Origin: an uncultured Gammaproteobacteria bacterium
GTDB taxonomy: Bacteria > Pseudomonadota > Gammaproteobacteria > Coxiellales > Coxiellaceae
Direction of reading: 5' to 3'
DNA: 13,977 bases
Assembly (NCBI GenBank): GCA_903870185.1
Contig: CAIQCE010000344.1
Coordinates: forward strand, 1 to 13,977
Of the stretch, positions 7,645 through 13,348 are shown piece by piece (within the stretch, counting starts at the first letter, position 1; every line of letters starts with the position of its first letter). The notes under the pieces are model-generated. The model saw only the letters and a program-made list of their open reading frames with translations. It was not told the origin of the DNA and made no database searches. Both the position numbers and the translations under genes were made by a program.

Positions 7645-8079
7645 ATGCCACACATTCAAAAATCGGCCCTAGTGCCATATAGCTGTCAACAAATGTATGA
7701 ATTAATTGATCAAATCGAAGCCTATCCAGATTTCATCCCTTGGTGCAAGAAGGCTGAGGTAGTGACTCGGAATACTCACGAAGTCCAGGCTACCTTAAGT
7801 TTGGCTCAAGCAGGGATGGAGAAGAGTTTTACCACTCGAAATCGCTTGGATCCTTATTCTTCCATCGACTTGAATTTAATTGATGGACCCTTTGAAAAGC
7901 TGCAAGGGCATTGGCGATTTATTCCAGAACAGGAAGGTTGTCGGGTTTCACTGGATTTGGAATTTAAATTTGCCTCGAGTCTAATGGGTATGCTTTTTTC
8001 CTCTGCTTTTAATCAAGCAGCGAATACCCTGGTTGAGCTATTCATTGAAAGGGCTAAAGTGGTTTATGGAGTTCTATGA
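7645..8079 (+). CDS. ratA: RatA / Coq10-like START-domain protein
   Basis: The product is 144 residues, the usual length for RatA. It starts MPHIQKSALVPYSCQQMYELI, followed by YPDFIPWCKKAEV, the conserved opening of the polyketide-cyclase/START-type RatA-Coq10 group. E. coli RatA was described as a factor blocking 70S ribosome association. Relatives of the Coq10 group bind ubiquinone, so the role here is not settled. The open frame extends upstream to 7531 inside smpB, but ATG 7645 has AAGG at 7635-7638 and matches the family N terminus, so I take it as the start. It is divergent from smpB and overlaps ratB by four bases (ATGA at 8076-8079). This gene order is conserved in gammaproteobacteria. 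Confidence 0.93.
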   Translation: MPHIQKSALVPYSCQQMYELIDQIEAYPDFIPWCKKAEVVTRNTHEVQATLSLAQAGMEKSFTTRNRLDPYSSIDLNLIDGPFEKLQGHWRFIPEQEGCRVSLDLEFKFASSLMGMLFSSAFNQAANTLVELFIERAKVVYGVL

Positions 8080-8402
8080 AGATTCGAGTTGTTTATTTGA
8101 AGCCAGGTGCTCAGACTGATCGTGAATTAGAGCTTCCTCCCCGATCGACTATTCGTCATGCTATTGAGAAATCTGGGTTGTTGGGTGAATTCCCAGAATT
8201 GAATCTAGCAACACATTTCATCGGCATCTTTGGTAAAAAAGCTTCATTGAATCGAGTATTATCTGAGTATGACCGAGTTGAGATTTACAGGCCATTACAG
8301 CTCGATCCTAAGCAGGCTCGTTTGTTGAGAGCTGAAAGAAATAAAGCACCAGTAGTCAAACGCTTAAAAAGAAGACGTTTGGTGCTGGCAGATAAAATTT
8401 AG
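8076..8402 (+). CDS. ratB: RatB, RnfH family (UPF0125)
   Basis: The protein has 108 residues with a small beta-grasp (ubiquitin-like) fold pattern: MKIRVVYLKPG at the start, a middle block with FPELNLATHFIGIFGKK, and YDRVEIYRPLQLDPKQARLLRA near the end, which is diagnostic of the RnfH family. Its molecular function is unknown. It was proposed as the antitoxin of RatA by position, but this is not established. A basic tail (KRLKRRR) closes the protein. The start overlaps the ratA stop, with GGAG at 8068-8071, so translation is probably coupled. It converges on bamE only 30 bp away. Confidence 0.93.
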   Translation: MKIRVVYLKPGAQTDRELELPPRSTIRHAIEKSGLLGEFPELNLATHFIGIFGKKASLNRVLSEYDRVEIYRPLQLDPKQARLLRAERNKAPVVKRLKRRRLVLADKI

Positions 8403-8412
8403 TCTGCATTTT

Positions 8413-8437
8413 CCATGAATATTTATGGGCTTTTATT
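8413..8437 (+). terminator. Possible weak terminator between ratB and bamE
   Basis: A hairpin can form from CCATGA at 8413-8418 with TTATGG at 8423-8428, with one G-U pair. It is followed by gcTTTTaTTT at 8429-8438. The stem is short and AT-rich, so it is weak. The end of bamE overlaps the T-rich part. Confidence 0.28.
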
Positions 8438-8756
8438 TGAGATCCTTGCCCTCATAATGTGTCAATCGATTAAGCTTAAAGTGAGCAATTAGTTGACGGA
8501 ATTTCATCGGTTTATTGCTAGCTTCCCAGCTGTATGCATAGATAAGTTCATCAGGATTTTCTTGACTTAGTAGAGGTGTTCCCAGTAGTTTGATCACTTC
8601 ATCTCGAGTCATGCCGACCTTTAGTTCATGGGCTTGATTAGCAGTGATGATATTACCCTGTTGTACCGGTATATTATGAGGGTGAAGTACACCGCAGCCA
8701 CTGATTAAATTGAAAGAAAATAAAATGCCTAAAATGATAGGTGATCGCTGTAGCAT
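8433..8756 (-). CDS. bamE: Outer membrane assembly lipoprotein BamE (SmpA/OmlA)
   Basis: This 107-residue lipoprotein has a short signal peptide ending in the lipobox LISGC, so Cys21 is the lipidated residue. Mature sequence shows ITANQAHELKVGMTRDEV (37-54) and LLGTPLL, the conserved first part of the BamE fold, then YAYSWEASNK. BamE sits on the inner leaflet of the outer membrane and supports the Bam complex that inserts beta-barrel proteins. The start ATG has a strong AAGGGGAA site upstream on the minus strand. It is convergent with ratB and divergent from fur, sharing a 70 bp regulatory gap with fur. Confidence 0.94.
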   Translation of the reverse strand: MLQRSPIILGILFSFNLISGCGVLHPHNIPVQQGNIITANQAHELKVGMTRDEVIKLLGTPLLSQENPDELIYAYSWEASNKPMKFRQLIAHFKLNRLTHYEGKDLK

Positions 8757-8771
8757 AAAAATTCCCCTTAA

Positions 8772-8800
8772 TTGAACATATTAGGCCAGAAGCATAAACT
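8772..8800 (+). promoter_or_regulatory. Probable sigma-70 promoter of fur
   Basis: TTGAAC at 8772-8777 and TAAACT at 8795-8800 are separated by exactly 17 bp and match four of six positions each. The start of transcription would be near 8807, followed by GAGGTGG at 8811-8817 as ribosome site. No Fur box-like GATAATGAT palindrome is visible in the bamE-fur gap, so autoregulation is not supported here. Confidence 0.5.
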
Positions 8801-8826
8801 ATTTTTTACAGAGGTGGAAGTGACTA

Positions 8827-9240
8827 ATGAGTGATAAAGACTTACGTGAAGCTGGGTTAAAAGTCACCTTGCCTCGCTTAAAAATTTTAGAAATCTTAGA
8901 GGATTGCGATCCACGTCATTTAAGTGCTGAAGAGCTTTATAAAAAGCTTCTAGAGTCAGGTGAAGACGTGGGTCTTGCCACTGTTTATCGAGTTTTGACA
9001 CAATTTGAAGCTGCGCAGCTGGTAAAACGTCATAATTTTGAGGAAGGTCGGTCGGTATTTGAGCTGAATCATGGGGAACATCATGACCATTTGATTTGTG
9101 TGAATTGTGGGTTGGTGGCTGAATTTATGGATCCGATCATTGAAGCTCGGCAGTGTGAGATTGCTCGTGAGCATGGATTTGAAATTAAGGATCATAGTTT
9201 GAGTATCTATGGGACATGTAAGGGGTGTTCTGGTGGTTGA
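8827..9240 (+). CDS. fur: Ferric uptake regulator Fur
   Basis: The 137-residue product carries the winged-helix DNA-binding domain with LATVYRVLTQFEAAQLV around 50-66. The C-terminal dimer and metal domain has HHDHLICVNC at 85-94 with the CxxC of the structural zinc site, and a second CKGC at 131-134. Fur represses iron uptake genes when bound to ferrous iron. It is slightly shorter than E. coli Fur (148) because of a shorter tail after the second CxxC. It is divergent from bamE and convergent with recN, from which it is separated by a REP-like inverted pair. Other FUR-family regulators (Zur, PerR) are less likely given the motifs and the bamE neighbour. Confidence 0.95.
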   Translation: MSDKDLREAGLKVTLPRLKILEILEDCDPRHLSAEELYKKLLESGEDVGLATVYRVLTQFEAAQLVKRHNFEEGRSVFELNHGEHHDHLICVNCGLVAEFMDPIIEARQCEIAREHGFEIKDHSLSIYGTCKGCSGG

Positions 9241-9261
9241 ATCTAGATTGGTACCACTGCA

Positions 9262-9292
9262 TGATAGCCTCGACATTCTGTCGTGACTATCA
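9262..9292. repeat. Imperfect hairpin downstream of fur
   Basis: TGATAG (9262-9267) pairs with CTATCA (9287-9292), and inside it CGAC (9271-9274) pairs with GTCG (9280-9283) around the loop ATTCT. A three-base internal loop separates the two stems. It lies 22 bp after the fur stop but has no T-tract, so it may be an mRNA 3' structure rather than a classic terminator. Confidence 0.4.
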
Positions 9293-9297
9293 AATTG

Positions 9298-9409
9298 TGT
9301 AGGGTGGGCTAAGCGTTAGCGTGCCCACCAAAACAACCTATTATTTTTGTAAAGTTTATAAAAGAAAAGAACGGGTATGGTGGGCACACTTCGTTTTGCC
9401 CACCCTACA
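9298..9409. repeat. Inverted pair of REP-like palindromic units (TGTAGGGTGGGC family)
   Basis: Two units face each other. TGTAGGGTGGGC at 9298-9309 is the exact reverse complement of GCCCACCCTACA at 9398-9409. The inner arms GTGCCCACCA (9321-9330) and TGGTGGGCAC (9378-9387) are also exact reverse complements. Each unit folds on itself: GGTGGGC (9303-9309) with GCCCACC (9323-9329), and GGTGGGCA (9379-9386) with TGCCCACC (9397-9404). The spacer 9331-9377 is AT-rich. The arrangement resembles the BIME layout of REP elements. It lies between the convergent ends of fur and recN and could serve as a two-way transcription stop. Related units occur at 12248-12323 and 13271-13302. Confidence 0.85.
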
Positions 9410-9440
9410 TATTAGATAGTCTCGTTAGATCCCTTCTCCA

Positions 9441-11096
9441 TCACCCCAAAATTTCCGCCGCATGAGCTAGGCTTTGCTCGGTGAGGGTGCCTCCGAGCAT
9501 TCGGGCAATTTCTTCCCTTCTTTGCTCGGGGGTTAAACGATCAATATGAGAGACCGTTTTTTGTGAGGAAGTTTCTTTGCTCACTTTGTAATGATGATCC
9601 CCTTTGGCAGCTACTTGAGGTAAATGGGTTATGCAGAATACTTGAGCTTTTTTGCCTAATTCATATAACAGCTGCCCCACGATAGCAGCGGTTTTCCCTC
9701 CGATACCGACATCGACTTCATCGAAAATTAGAGTCGGTGTATTTTCCTTTTCAGCTGTGATGACTTGCAGTGCTAAGCTAATTCTAGAAAGCTCACCACC
9801 TGAAACAATTTTTTGCATCGGTTGATGGGATTGGCCTGGGTTTGTGCATACCATGAATTGTAATTTTTCATTTCCGAATGCGCTGATCGGCATTTGAATG
9901 GTTTCAAATGCTACTTTAAAACTGCCTCCCTCCATTCCGAGCTCTTGCATACTCTCAGTAATTGCTAGACTTAGTTTTTTACCAGACTTCTGTCGGCTCA
10001 GCGTGAGTTTTTGGGCTTCTTGCTGATATCGATTTAATAATGCATTGATCTCATTTTCCAGATTTAAAATTTCAACATCGGCATTATTGAGTTCATTTAT
10101 TTCAGCCATTATTTTTTCTGAAACATCATATAAATCTTCTGGACTAACTCGGTGTTTTCTAGAGAGTTCGTAATATTGAGTGATGCGCTCTTCTATTTCC
10201 GCTAAATGTTCTGGGCTTAAATCAAGTTGAGATTGATAATCCTCAAGTTCAGAAACCGCTTCTTGCAAATGAATTTGTGCGGTTTCTAATAGAGTTTGAG
10301 TGCTTTGAAGCTTAGGATCAATCGCGACTATTTCCAAAACATGATTCAATGATTCTTGTAGCAATCGACTCGTTGAAACTTCACCTTCTGAAGTATGGGT
10401 CAAAGCTTGCTCCAAATGCTCCAGTAAATTTTTCCGATGATGCAATTGTTTATGTGTTTTAAATAGAGTTTCCCACTCACCTGAAATGGGAGAAAGCTGA
10501 TTTAACTCTTCAAATTGATAATTGAGCAGGGAGAGTTGCGCTTCGGAATTTCGAGATCGGGCTTTTAAAGATTCCAATCGTTGATTCACATCCTGCCATT
10601 CTTGATATAGGGTTTTGATGGAATTTAAGTGCTTGGCATGGTTGGCATAGGCATCGAGTTGCTGCAATTGTATTTCAGGCTTTAGTAGCGCTTGATGTTG
10701 ATGTTGGCTATGGATGCTGATGAGTATTTCTGCTAATTCGCGAATCGATTGTTGGGGGCATGGTTTCCCGTTCACAGAGCTGCGTGATTTTCCATCTCGA
10801 CTGATGCTTCTCCGGATAATGCATTCCTCTTCTTCTGAATCTAAAGCTTGATCTTGAAGCCATGCTTGTGCCAGTGGAATATGAGTTAAATTAAAGCAAA
10901 GAGAAATATCACATCGGCCATGTCCTTGGCGAATGCATGAGCTGTCGGCTCTAGCACCTAAGGCCAAAGAAACAGCATCGACAATGATGGATTTCCCAGC
11001 TCCAGTTTCCCCAGTGAGCACAGTAAAGCCTGATTCAAAATCTAAACTGAGGGAATCGACAATCGTAAAGTTTTCAATGTGAATGTGTGTAAGCAT
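9441..11096 (-). CDS. recN: DNA repair protein RecN
   Basis: The protein is full length (551 residues; E. coli has 553). This SMC-like ATPase has Walker A GETGAGKS at 29-36, the ABC signature SGGELS at 432-437, Walker B TLIFDE at 455-460 followed by VDVGIGG, and CITHLPQVA with His491. The middle (about 150-370) is rich in leucine, glutamate and glutamine and should form a short coiled coil. RecN acts with RecA in double-strand break repair, holding DNA segments together. The start has AAGGATGGAG just upstream and lies 10 bp after the nadK stop, so the two genes are very probably one transcript. No LexA box was found in that short gap; any SOS control would act from the nadK promoter or from inside nadK. 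Confidence 0.97.
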   Translation of the reverse strand: MLTHIHIENFTIVDSLSLDFESGFTVLTGETGAGKSIIVDAVSLALGARADSSCIRQGHGRCDISLCFNLTHIPLAQAWLQDQALDSEEEECIIRRSISRDGKSRSSVNGKPCPQQSIRELAEILISIHSQHQHQALLKPEIQLQQLDAYANHAKHLNSIKTLYQEWQDVNQRLESLKARSRNSEAQLSLLNYQFEELNQLSPISGEWETLFKTHKQLHHRKNLLEHLEQALTHTSEGEVSTSRLLQESLNHVLEIVAIDPKLQSTQTLLETAQIHLQEAVSELEDYQSQLDLSPEHLAEIEERITQYYELSRKHRVSPEDLYDVSEKIMAEINELNNADVEILNLENEINALLNRYQQEAQKLTLSRQKSGKKLSLAITESMQELGMEGGSFKVAFETIQMPISAFGNEKLQFMVCTNPGQSHQPMQKIVSGGELSRISLALQVITAEKENTPTLIFDEVDVGIGGKTAAIVGQLLYELGKKAQVFCITHLPQVAAKGDHHYKVSKETSSQKTVSHIDRLTPEQRREEIARMLGGTLTEQSLAHAAEILG

Positions 11097-11106
11097 GACT
11101 CCATCC

Positions 11107-11991
11107 TTAATGATTATGCCAACCTAATTTAGATCTTAAGGTTTTGAAATAATCATAATCTTCTGGGTGAATTAAATGTAAATTTTGTTTAAGACGTGTG
11201 ATACGTAATGTGGAATTTTTTGAAAGTTCAAAACGATTTTGTCCATCACAACTGACGAATAGTGTATTCTCGTTTTGTTCTGTGATTGTAATTTCAACCA
11301 CACTATCTCCCGGCATTACCAGTGGTCGATTGCTAAGAGTGTGAGGAAACATCGGAACTAATAATAGAGTATCTAATGCAGGGTGCATGATAGGTCCGCC
11401 AGCTGATAATGCATATGCGGTTGATCCTGTTGGGCTCGAAAGAATTAATCCATCGGCCCTAAGGTTACAAACATTCTTTTGATTAATGTGTATATCAAAT
11501 TCACTCATGTGAGCTGCATCGCTTGCGAATAAAACCACATCATTCATGGCAAAATCATGTTGTAATTGTTGCCCCTCATGCCAAATTTCCATCTGTAATA
11601 AGGTGCGTTTTTCTTCTAGGAAACGTCCGTTTAAAATGGCATCAATTTTATGAAATTCATCAGGATAAATATCGGTGAGAAATCCTAGCCGTCCTCGGTT
11701 AATGCCGACGACAGGGAGGTTTTGCTCTAGCGCGATGTGTGCTGCTTGAATCAAGCTTCCATCACCCCCCACCGCAATCAGAAGTTCAGCGTGGTTTTTT
11801 AATTCATTAGCTGGGATTATTTTGAGGGTGGTAGGTGGAATGAGTTCAGCGGTCAGTGCCTCAAGGACAACTTCGATTGAGAGGGACTGTAAATAGTCAA
11901 TCAGGCTCAATAGGGTCGCGGGAATATCGTAAATTCGGCGGCGTCCTAGAAGTGCTATTCTTTTAAAATGAGGGTCTGGAATAGGGGTCAT
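11107..11991 (-). CDS. nadK: NAD kinase
   Basis: This 294-residue enzyme phosphorylates NAD to NADP with ATP in the cytoplasm. The phosphate-binding GGDGS motif is at 75-79, followed by GINRGRLGFLTD (96-107), MNDVV with Asn150-Asp151, and DGLILSSPTGSTAYALSAGGP (180-200), all conserved in bacterial NAD kinases. Length agrees with E. coli NadK (292). The ribosome site before ATG is poor (AAGG about 11 bases away), but the N terminus fits the family. It lies upstream of recN on the same strand and is divergent from grpE across a 499 bp gap. An extended -10 promoter is visible 36 bp upstream. Confidence 0.96.
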   Translation of the reverse strand: MTPIPDPHFKRIALLGRRRIYDIPATLLSLIDYLQSLSIEVVLEALTAELIPPTTLKIIPANELKNHAELLIAVGGDGSLIQAAHIALEQNLPVVGINRGRLGFLTDIYPDEFHKIDAILNGRFLEEKRTLLQMEIWHEGQQLQHDFAMNDVVLFASDAAHMSEFDIHINQKNVCNLRADGLILSSPTGSTAYALSAGGPIMHPALDTLLLVPMFPHTLSNRPLVMPGDSVVEITITEQNENTLFVSCDGQNRFELSKNSTLRITRLKQNLHLIHPEDYDYFKTLRSKLGWHNH

Positions 11992-12026
11992 TAAGGTAAA
12001 GCCTTGGGTTAAACTTGTTGGCGCTT

Positions 12027-12035
12027 ATTGTAACA
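12027..12035 (-). promoter_or_regulatory. Probable extended -10 promoter of nadK-recN
   Basis: Read on the minus strand this is TGTTACAAT, that is TG-N-TACAAT, an extended -10 with five of six bases of the hexamer matching consensus. The expected start of transcription is about 29 bp before the nadK ATG. The -35 position falls on the TTTTGGTGCCAGG repeat and is poor, which an extended -10 tolerates. Confidence 0.5.
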
Positions 12036-12045
12036 TAGGAATTTA

Positions 12046-12060
12046 AATTTTGGTGCCAGG
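12046..12060 (+). repeat. Copy of the AATTTTGGTGCCAGG repeat
   Basis: The 15 bases match exactly 13113-13127, the left arm of the inverted-repeat element after grpE. A possible opposite arm, CCTGGTACCAAA, is at 12374-12385 with one mismatch over 12 bases. The two exact copies flank the grpE region as direct repeats. Confidence 0.7.
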
Positions 12061-12153
12061 GTATCTAATTGTGTAGGGAGCACGGACTAGTGTTGTTTCC
12101 CCGTATTGCCCGCTTGCTTGGTGTCGTCTCATTGCTTATTAAAAATTTGGCGG

Positions 12154-12171
12154 GGACAGACTATCCTGTCC
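12154..12171. repeat. GGACAG hairpin
   Basis: GGACAG (12154-12159) and CTGTCC (12166-12171) form a six-pair stem around the six-base loop ACTATC. A second CTGTCC word follows near 12192 with GC-rich flanks. The GGCGGGGACAG start recalls short GGGGACAG elements scattered in many proteobacteria, but I cannot assign a family. Confidence 0.4.
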
Positions 12172-12247
12172 TCAGCGCTCCTTAACGTCCCTGTCCGCGA
12201 TGCCCCTTAAAATAATGAAACGACCCTCTCAAGCGAGCATAAAATAA

Positions 12248-12323
12248 TGTAGGTTGGGCTAAGTCCTGCAATAGCACTGAGCTTAAATTCTTGATAAACC
12301 TCATGCAGGAAAAGCCCAACAAC
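12248..12323 (+). repeat. REP-like unit, TGTAGGTTGGGC family
   Basis: TGTAGGTTGGGCTAAG at 12248-12263 differs at only one position from the start of the unit at 9298. TTGGGCT (12254-12260) pairs with AGCCCAA (12313-12319), and TCCTGCA (12264-12270) with TGCAGGA (12304-12310). The result is a long stem with a small internal bulge and a 33-base loop. The large loop suggests an expanded or modified unit. Confidence 0.75.
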
Positions 12324-12351
12324 CCCGTTCTTTTCGAATCCCATCTTGATC

Positions 12352-12368
12352 TCGTGGACAAGCCGCGA
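12352..12368. repeat. Small GC-rich palindrome (TCGTGG-ACAAG-CCGCGA)
   Basis: TCGTGG at 12352-12357 pairs with CCGCGA at 12363-12368 (one G-U pair) around the five-base loop ACAAG. It resembles the CGCGGacaaGCCGCG palindromes known from several AT-rich proteobacterial genomes. This is recognition by shape, not a confirmed family. Confidence 0.45.
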
Positions 12369-12423
12369 CGACGCCTGGTACCAAACTGCAGGCTTGCCAG
12401 TCCCTGAAAAGCATCACCCCAGA

Positions 12424-12451
12424 CTTGAATATTTCAAAAAGATCCCTATAT
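12424..12451 (+). promoter_or_regulatory. Sigma-32 heat-shock promoter of grpE
   Basis: CTTGAA at 12424-12429 (-35) and CCCTATAT at 12444-12451 (-10) are separated by 14 bp, a close match to the RpoH consensus CTTGAA-N13-15-CCCCATnT with only one clear difference. Upstream CACCCC also suits the consensus. The start would be near 12458, giving a leader of about 33 bases with GGAG at 12481-12484. The -35 overlaps the small palindrome TTGAA-TAT-TTCAA at 12425-12437. Confidence 0.8.
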
Positions 12452-12490
12452 TGAACCGTAAATCAAGATTCTATTATAACGGAGCAGTTT

Positions 12491-13099
12491 ATGAACGATA
12501 AGCCTACAGACCAAGATTCGGCCGATACTCAGCATGAGGAATCCAATGAAAGCAAATGGAAAACTTTCGATGAGGAGGCGCCTTCAGTTGATTCAGAGCC
12601 AGCAGCAGGGGCTTTAGATTACCCCTCTCATCAGCAGCTAGAGGATCAATTAACAGCGCTAGAACGACAATTAGCCGAGGCTAAGGATCAGGTTTTGCGA
12701 GCTCATGCGGAAATGGATAACGTGCAACGCCGATCAGAGAGAGAAATCAGCAATGCCTTTAAATACAGCAATAATAAATTATTGGGTGATTTGCTCCCTA
12801 TCGTGGATAGTTTGGTTCGAGGCTTAGAGGGTTCGGCTAAGGTGGAAGACTCCCAGCTAGAAAGCGTTCGACAAGGCATGCAGCTGACGTTGGACCTTTT
12901 GGAAAAAACCCTGGAAAAATATGGGGTCAAGCCCCTAAACCCCACCCCCGGCGAGCTTTTTAACCCCGAGTTTCATGAGGCGATGAGTGCTGTTCCCCAT
13001 CCAGAATTTGCACCTAATAGTGTGGTTCAAGTGCTCCAGAAGGGCTACCAGCTTCACGACCGAGTCCTTAGGGCTGCGATGGTGATGGTTTCGAAGTGA
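12491..13099 (+). CDS. grpE: Nucleotide exchange factor GrpE
   Basis: GrpE (202 residues) releases ADP from DnaK in the Hsp70 cycle. The N-terminal 40 residues are acidic and probably disordered. A long coiled-coil helix follows (about 46-95, LEDQLTALERQLAEAKDQVLRA and on to NVQRRSERE). Then come the four-helix dimer region with LLPIVDSL, and the C-terminal beta domain with GELFNPEFHEAMS (154-166), VVQVLQKGYQLHDRVLRAAMVMV and a final VSK, all diagnostic. The start has GGAG at good spacing and the sigma-32 promoter above. dnaK and dnaJ are not adjacent downstream, so grpE is probably a single-gene unit as in E. coli. An inverted-repeat element begins 13 bases after its stop. Confidence 0.97.
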   Translation: MNDKPTDQDSADTQHEESNESKWKTFDEEAPSVDSEPAAGALDYPSHQQLEDQLTALERQLAEAKDQVLRAHAEMDNVQRRSEREISNAFKYSNNKLLGDLLPIVDSLVRGLEGSAKVEDSQLESVRQGMQLTLDLLEKTLEKYGVKPLNPTPGELFNPEFHEAMSAVPHPEFAPNSVVQVLQKGYQLHDRVLRAAMVMVSK

Positions 13100-13111
13100 T
13101 TTGGGGTGGAT

Positions 13112-13189
13112 GAATTTTGGTGCCAGGCTCCGCCAGCACAATCTCTAACTAATTGATTAAATAAGTTAAGGTGCCTGGCTCCAAAATTC
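13112..13189. repeat. 78 bp inverted-repeat element (TTTTGGTGCCAGG family) after grpE
   Basis: GAATTTTGGTGCCAGGCTCC at 13112-13131 and GGTGCCTGGCTCCAAAATTC at 13170-13189 are reverse complements at 18 of 20 positions. The 38 bp between them show no coding potential. The left arm shares 15 exact bases with 12046-12060. It could form a strong stem-loop at the 3' end of the grpE transcript and may act as terminator or RNA stabiliser. Similar words are known from small non-autonomous elements, but no transposase is nearby. Confidence 0.8.
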
Positions 13190-13194
13190 AAGAT

Positions 13195-13214
13195 TCAAAA
13201 TTTTTCAATTTTGA
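13195..13214. repeat. Perfect AT-rich hairpin
   Basis: TCAAAATT (13195-13202) and AATTTTGA (13207-13214) are perfect reverse complements around the loop TTTC. There is no T-tract directly after it. The run CTTTTTTG at 13240-13247 is too far to make it a standard terminator. Confidence 0.5.
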
Positions 13215-13270
13215 GAGATGGCTTTAATAGTTCCTTAAGACTTTTTTGTTAAAGTGTAAGCGGGTCATTG

Positions 13271-13302
13271 TTGGGCCGCGCTGCGCTTGGCGCCAACCTA
13301 CA
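13271..13302 (-). repeat. REP-like unit, TGTAGGTTGG family, minus orientation
   Basis: Read on the minus strand the unit starts TGTAGGTTGGCGCCAAGCG and ends GGCCCAA, matching the layout of the units at 9298 and 12248. The outer TTGG (13271-13274) and CCAA (13293-13296) pair, and the interior is GC-rich with repeated GCGC words. It lies 47 bp before the next gene start. Confidence 0.7.
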
Positions 13303-13307
13303 AAGCT

Positions 13308-13313
13308 TATACT
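13308..13313 (+). promoter_or_regulatory. Possible -10 element for the 13349 gene
   Basis: TATACT is a five-of-six match to the -10 consensus, 36 bp before the ATG at 13349. A TTGGCG at 13287-13292, inside the REP-like unit, could be a -35 but the spacing is only 15 bp. The call rests mainly on the -10. Confidence 0.35.
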
Positions 13314-13348
13314 ATGCTAATATGTCTAAAAACGAGGCCTGAGGCACT

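Larger units (their letters stand above)
11992..12490. other. nadK-grpE divergent intergenic region, a mosaic of palindromes
   Basis: No gene is visible in these 499 bp on either strand. The edges hold the nadK promoter (about 12027-12035, minus) and the grpE heat-shock promoter (12424-12451, plus). Between them lie several palindromic elements listed separately: a TTTTGGTGCCAGG copy at 12046-12060, a GGACAG hairpin at 12154-12171, a REP-like unit at 12248-12323 and a CGTGG hairpin at 12352-12368. A 12-base word AATTGTGTAGGG at 12067-12078 also occurs at 9293-9304, where it opens the REP-like pair, so a decayed further copy may start here. Confidence 0.8.

Noticed and set aside
7645..8402. 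ratA-ratB as a classic toxin-antitoxin module
   Set aside because: The pair is a conserved core gene set next to smpB; the toxin role of RatA is debated and RatB is not an established antitoxin. I kept family names only.
8956..9276. Antisense open frame opposite fur, and similar ones opposite grpE (12703-12945, 12935-13141)
   Set aside because: They mirror well-identified genes, lack ribosome sites and match no family; they are by-products of codon bias.
12333..12339. TTCGAAT followed by CCC, like a tRNA T-loop
   Set aside because: The flanking bases do not form a T-stem, and no acceptor or anticodon arms are present on either strand.
12451..12477. TTGAAC and TATTAT as a second, sigma-70 promoter of grpE
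   Set aside because: The spacing is 15 bp and the start would fall in the ribosome binding site, leaving no usable leader.
12046..13189. grpE carried as cargo in a composite mobile element
   Set aside because: There is no transposase or target duplication, and the gene order nadK-grpE is ancestral; the repeats more likely landed independently.
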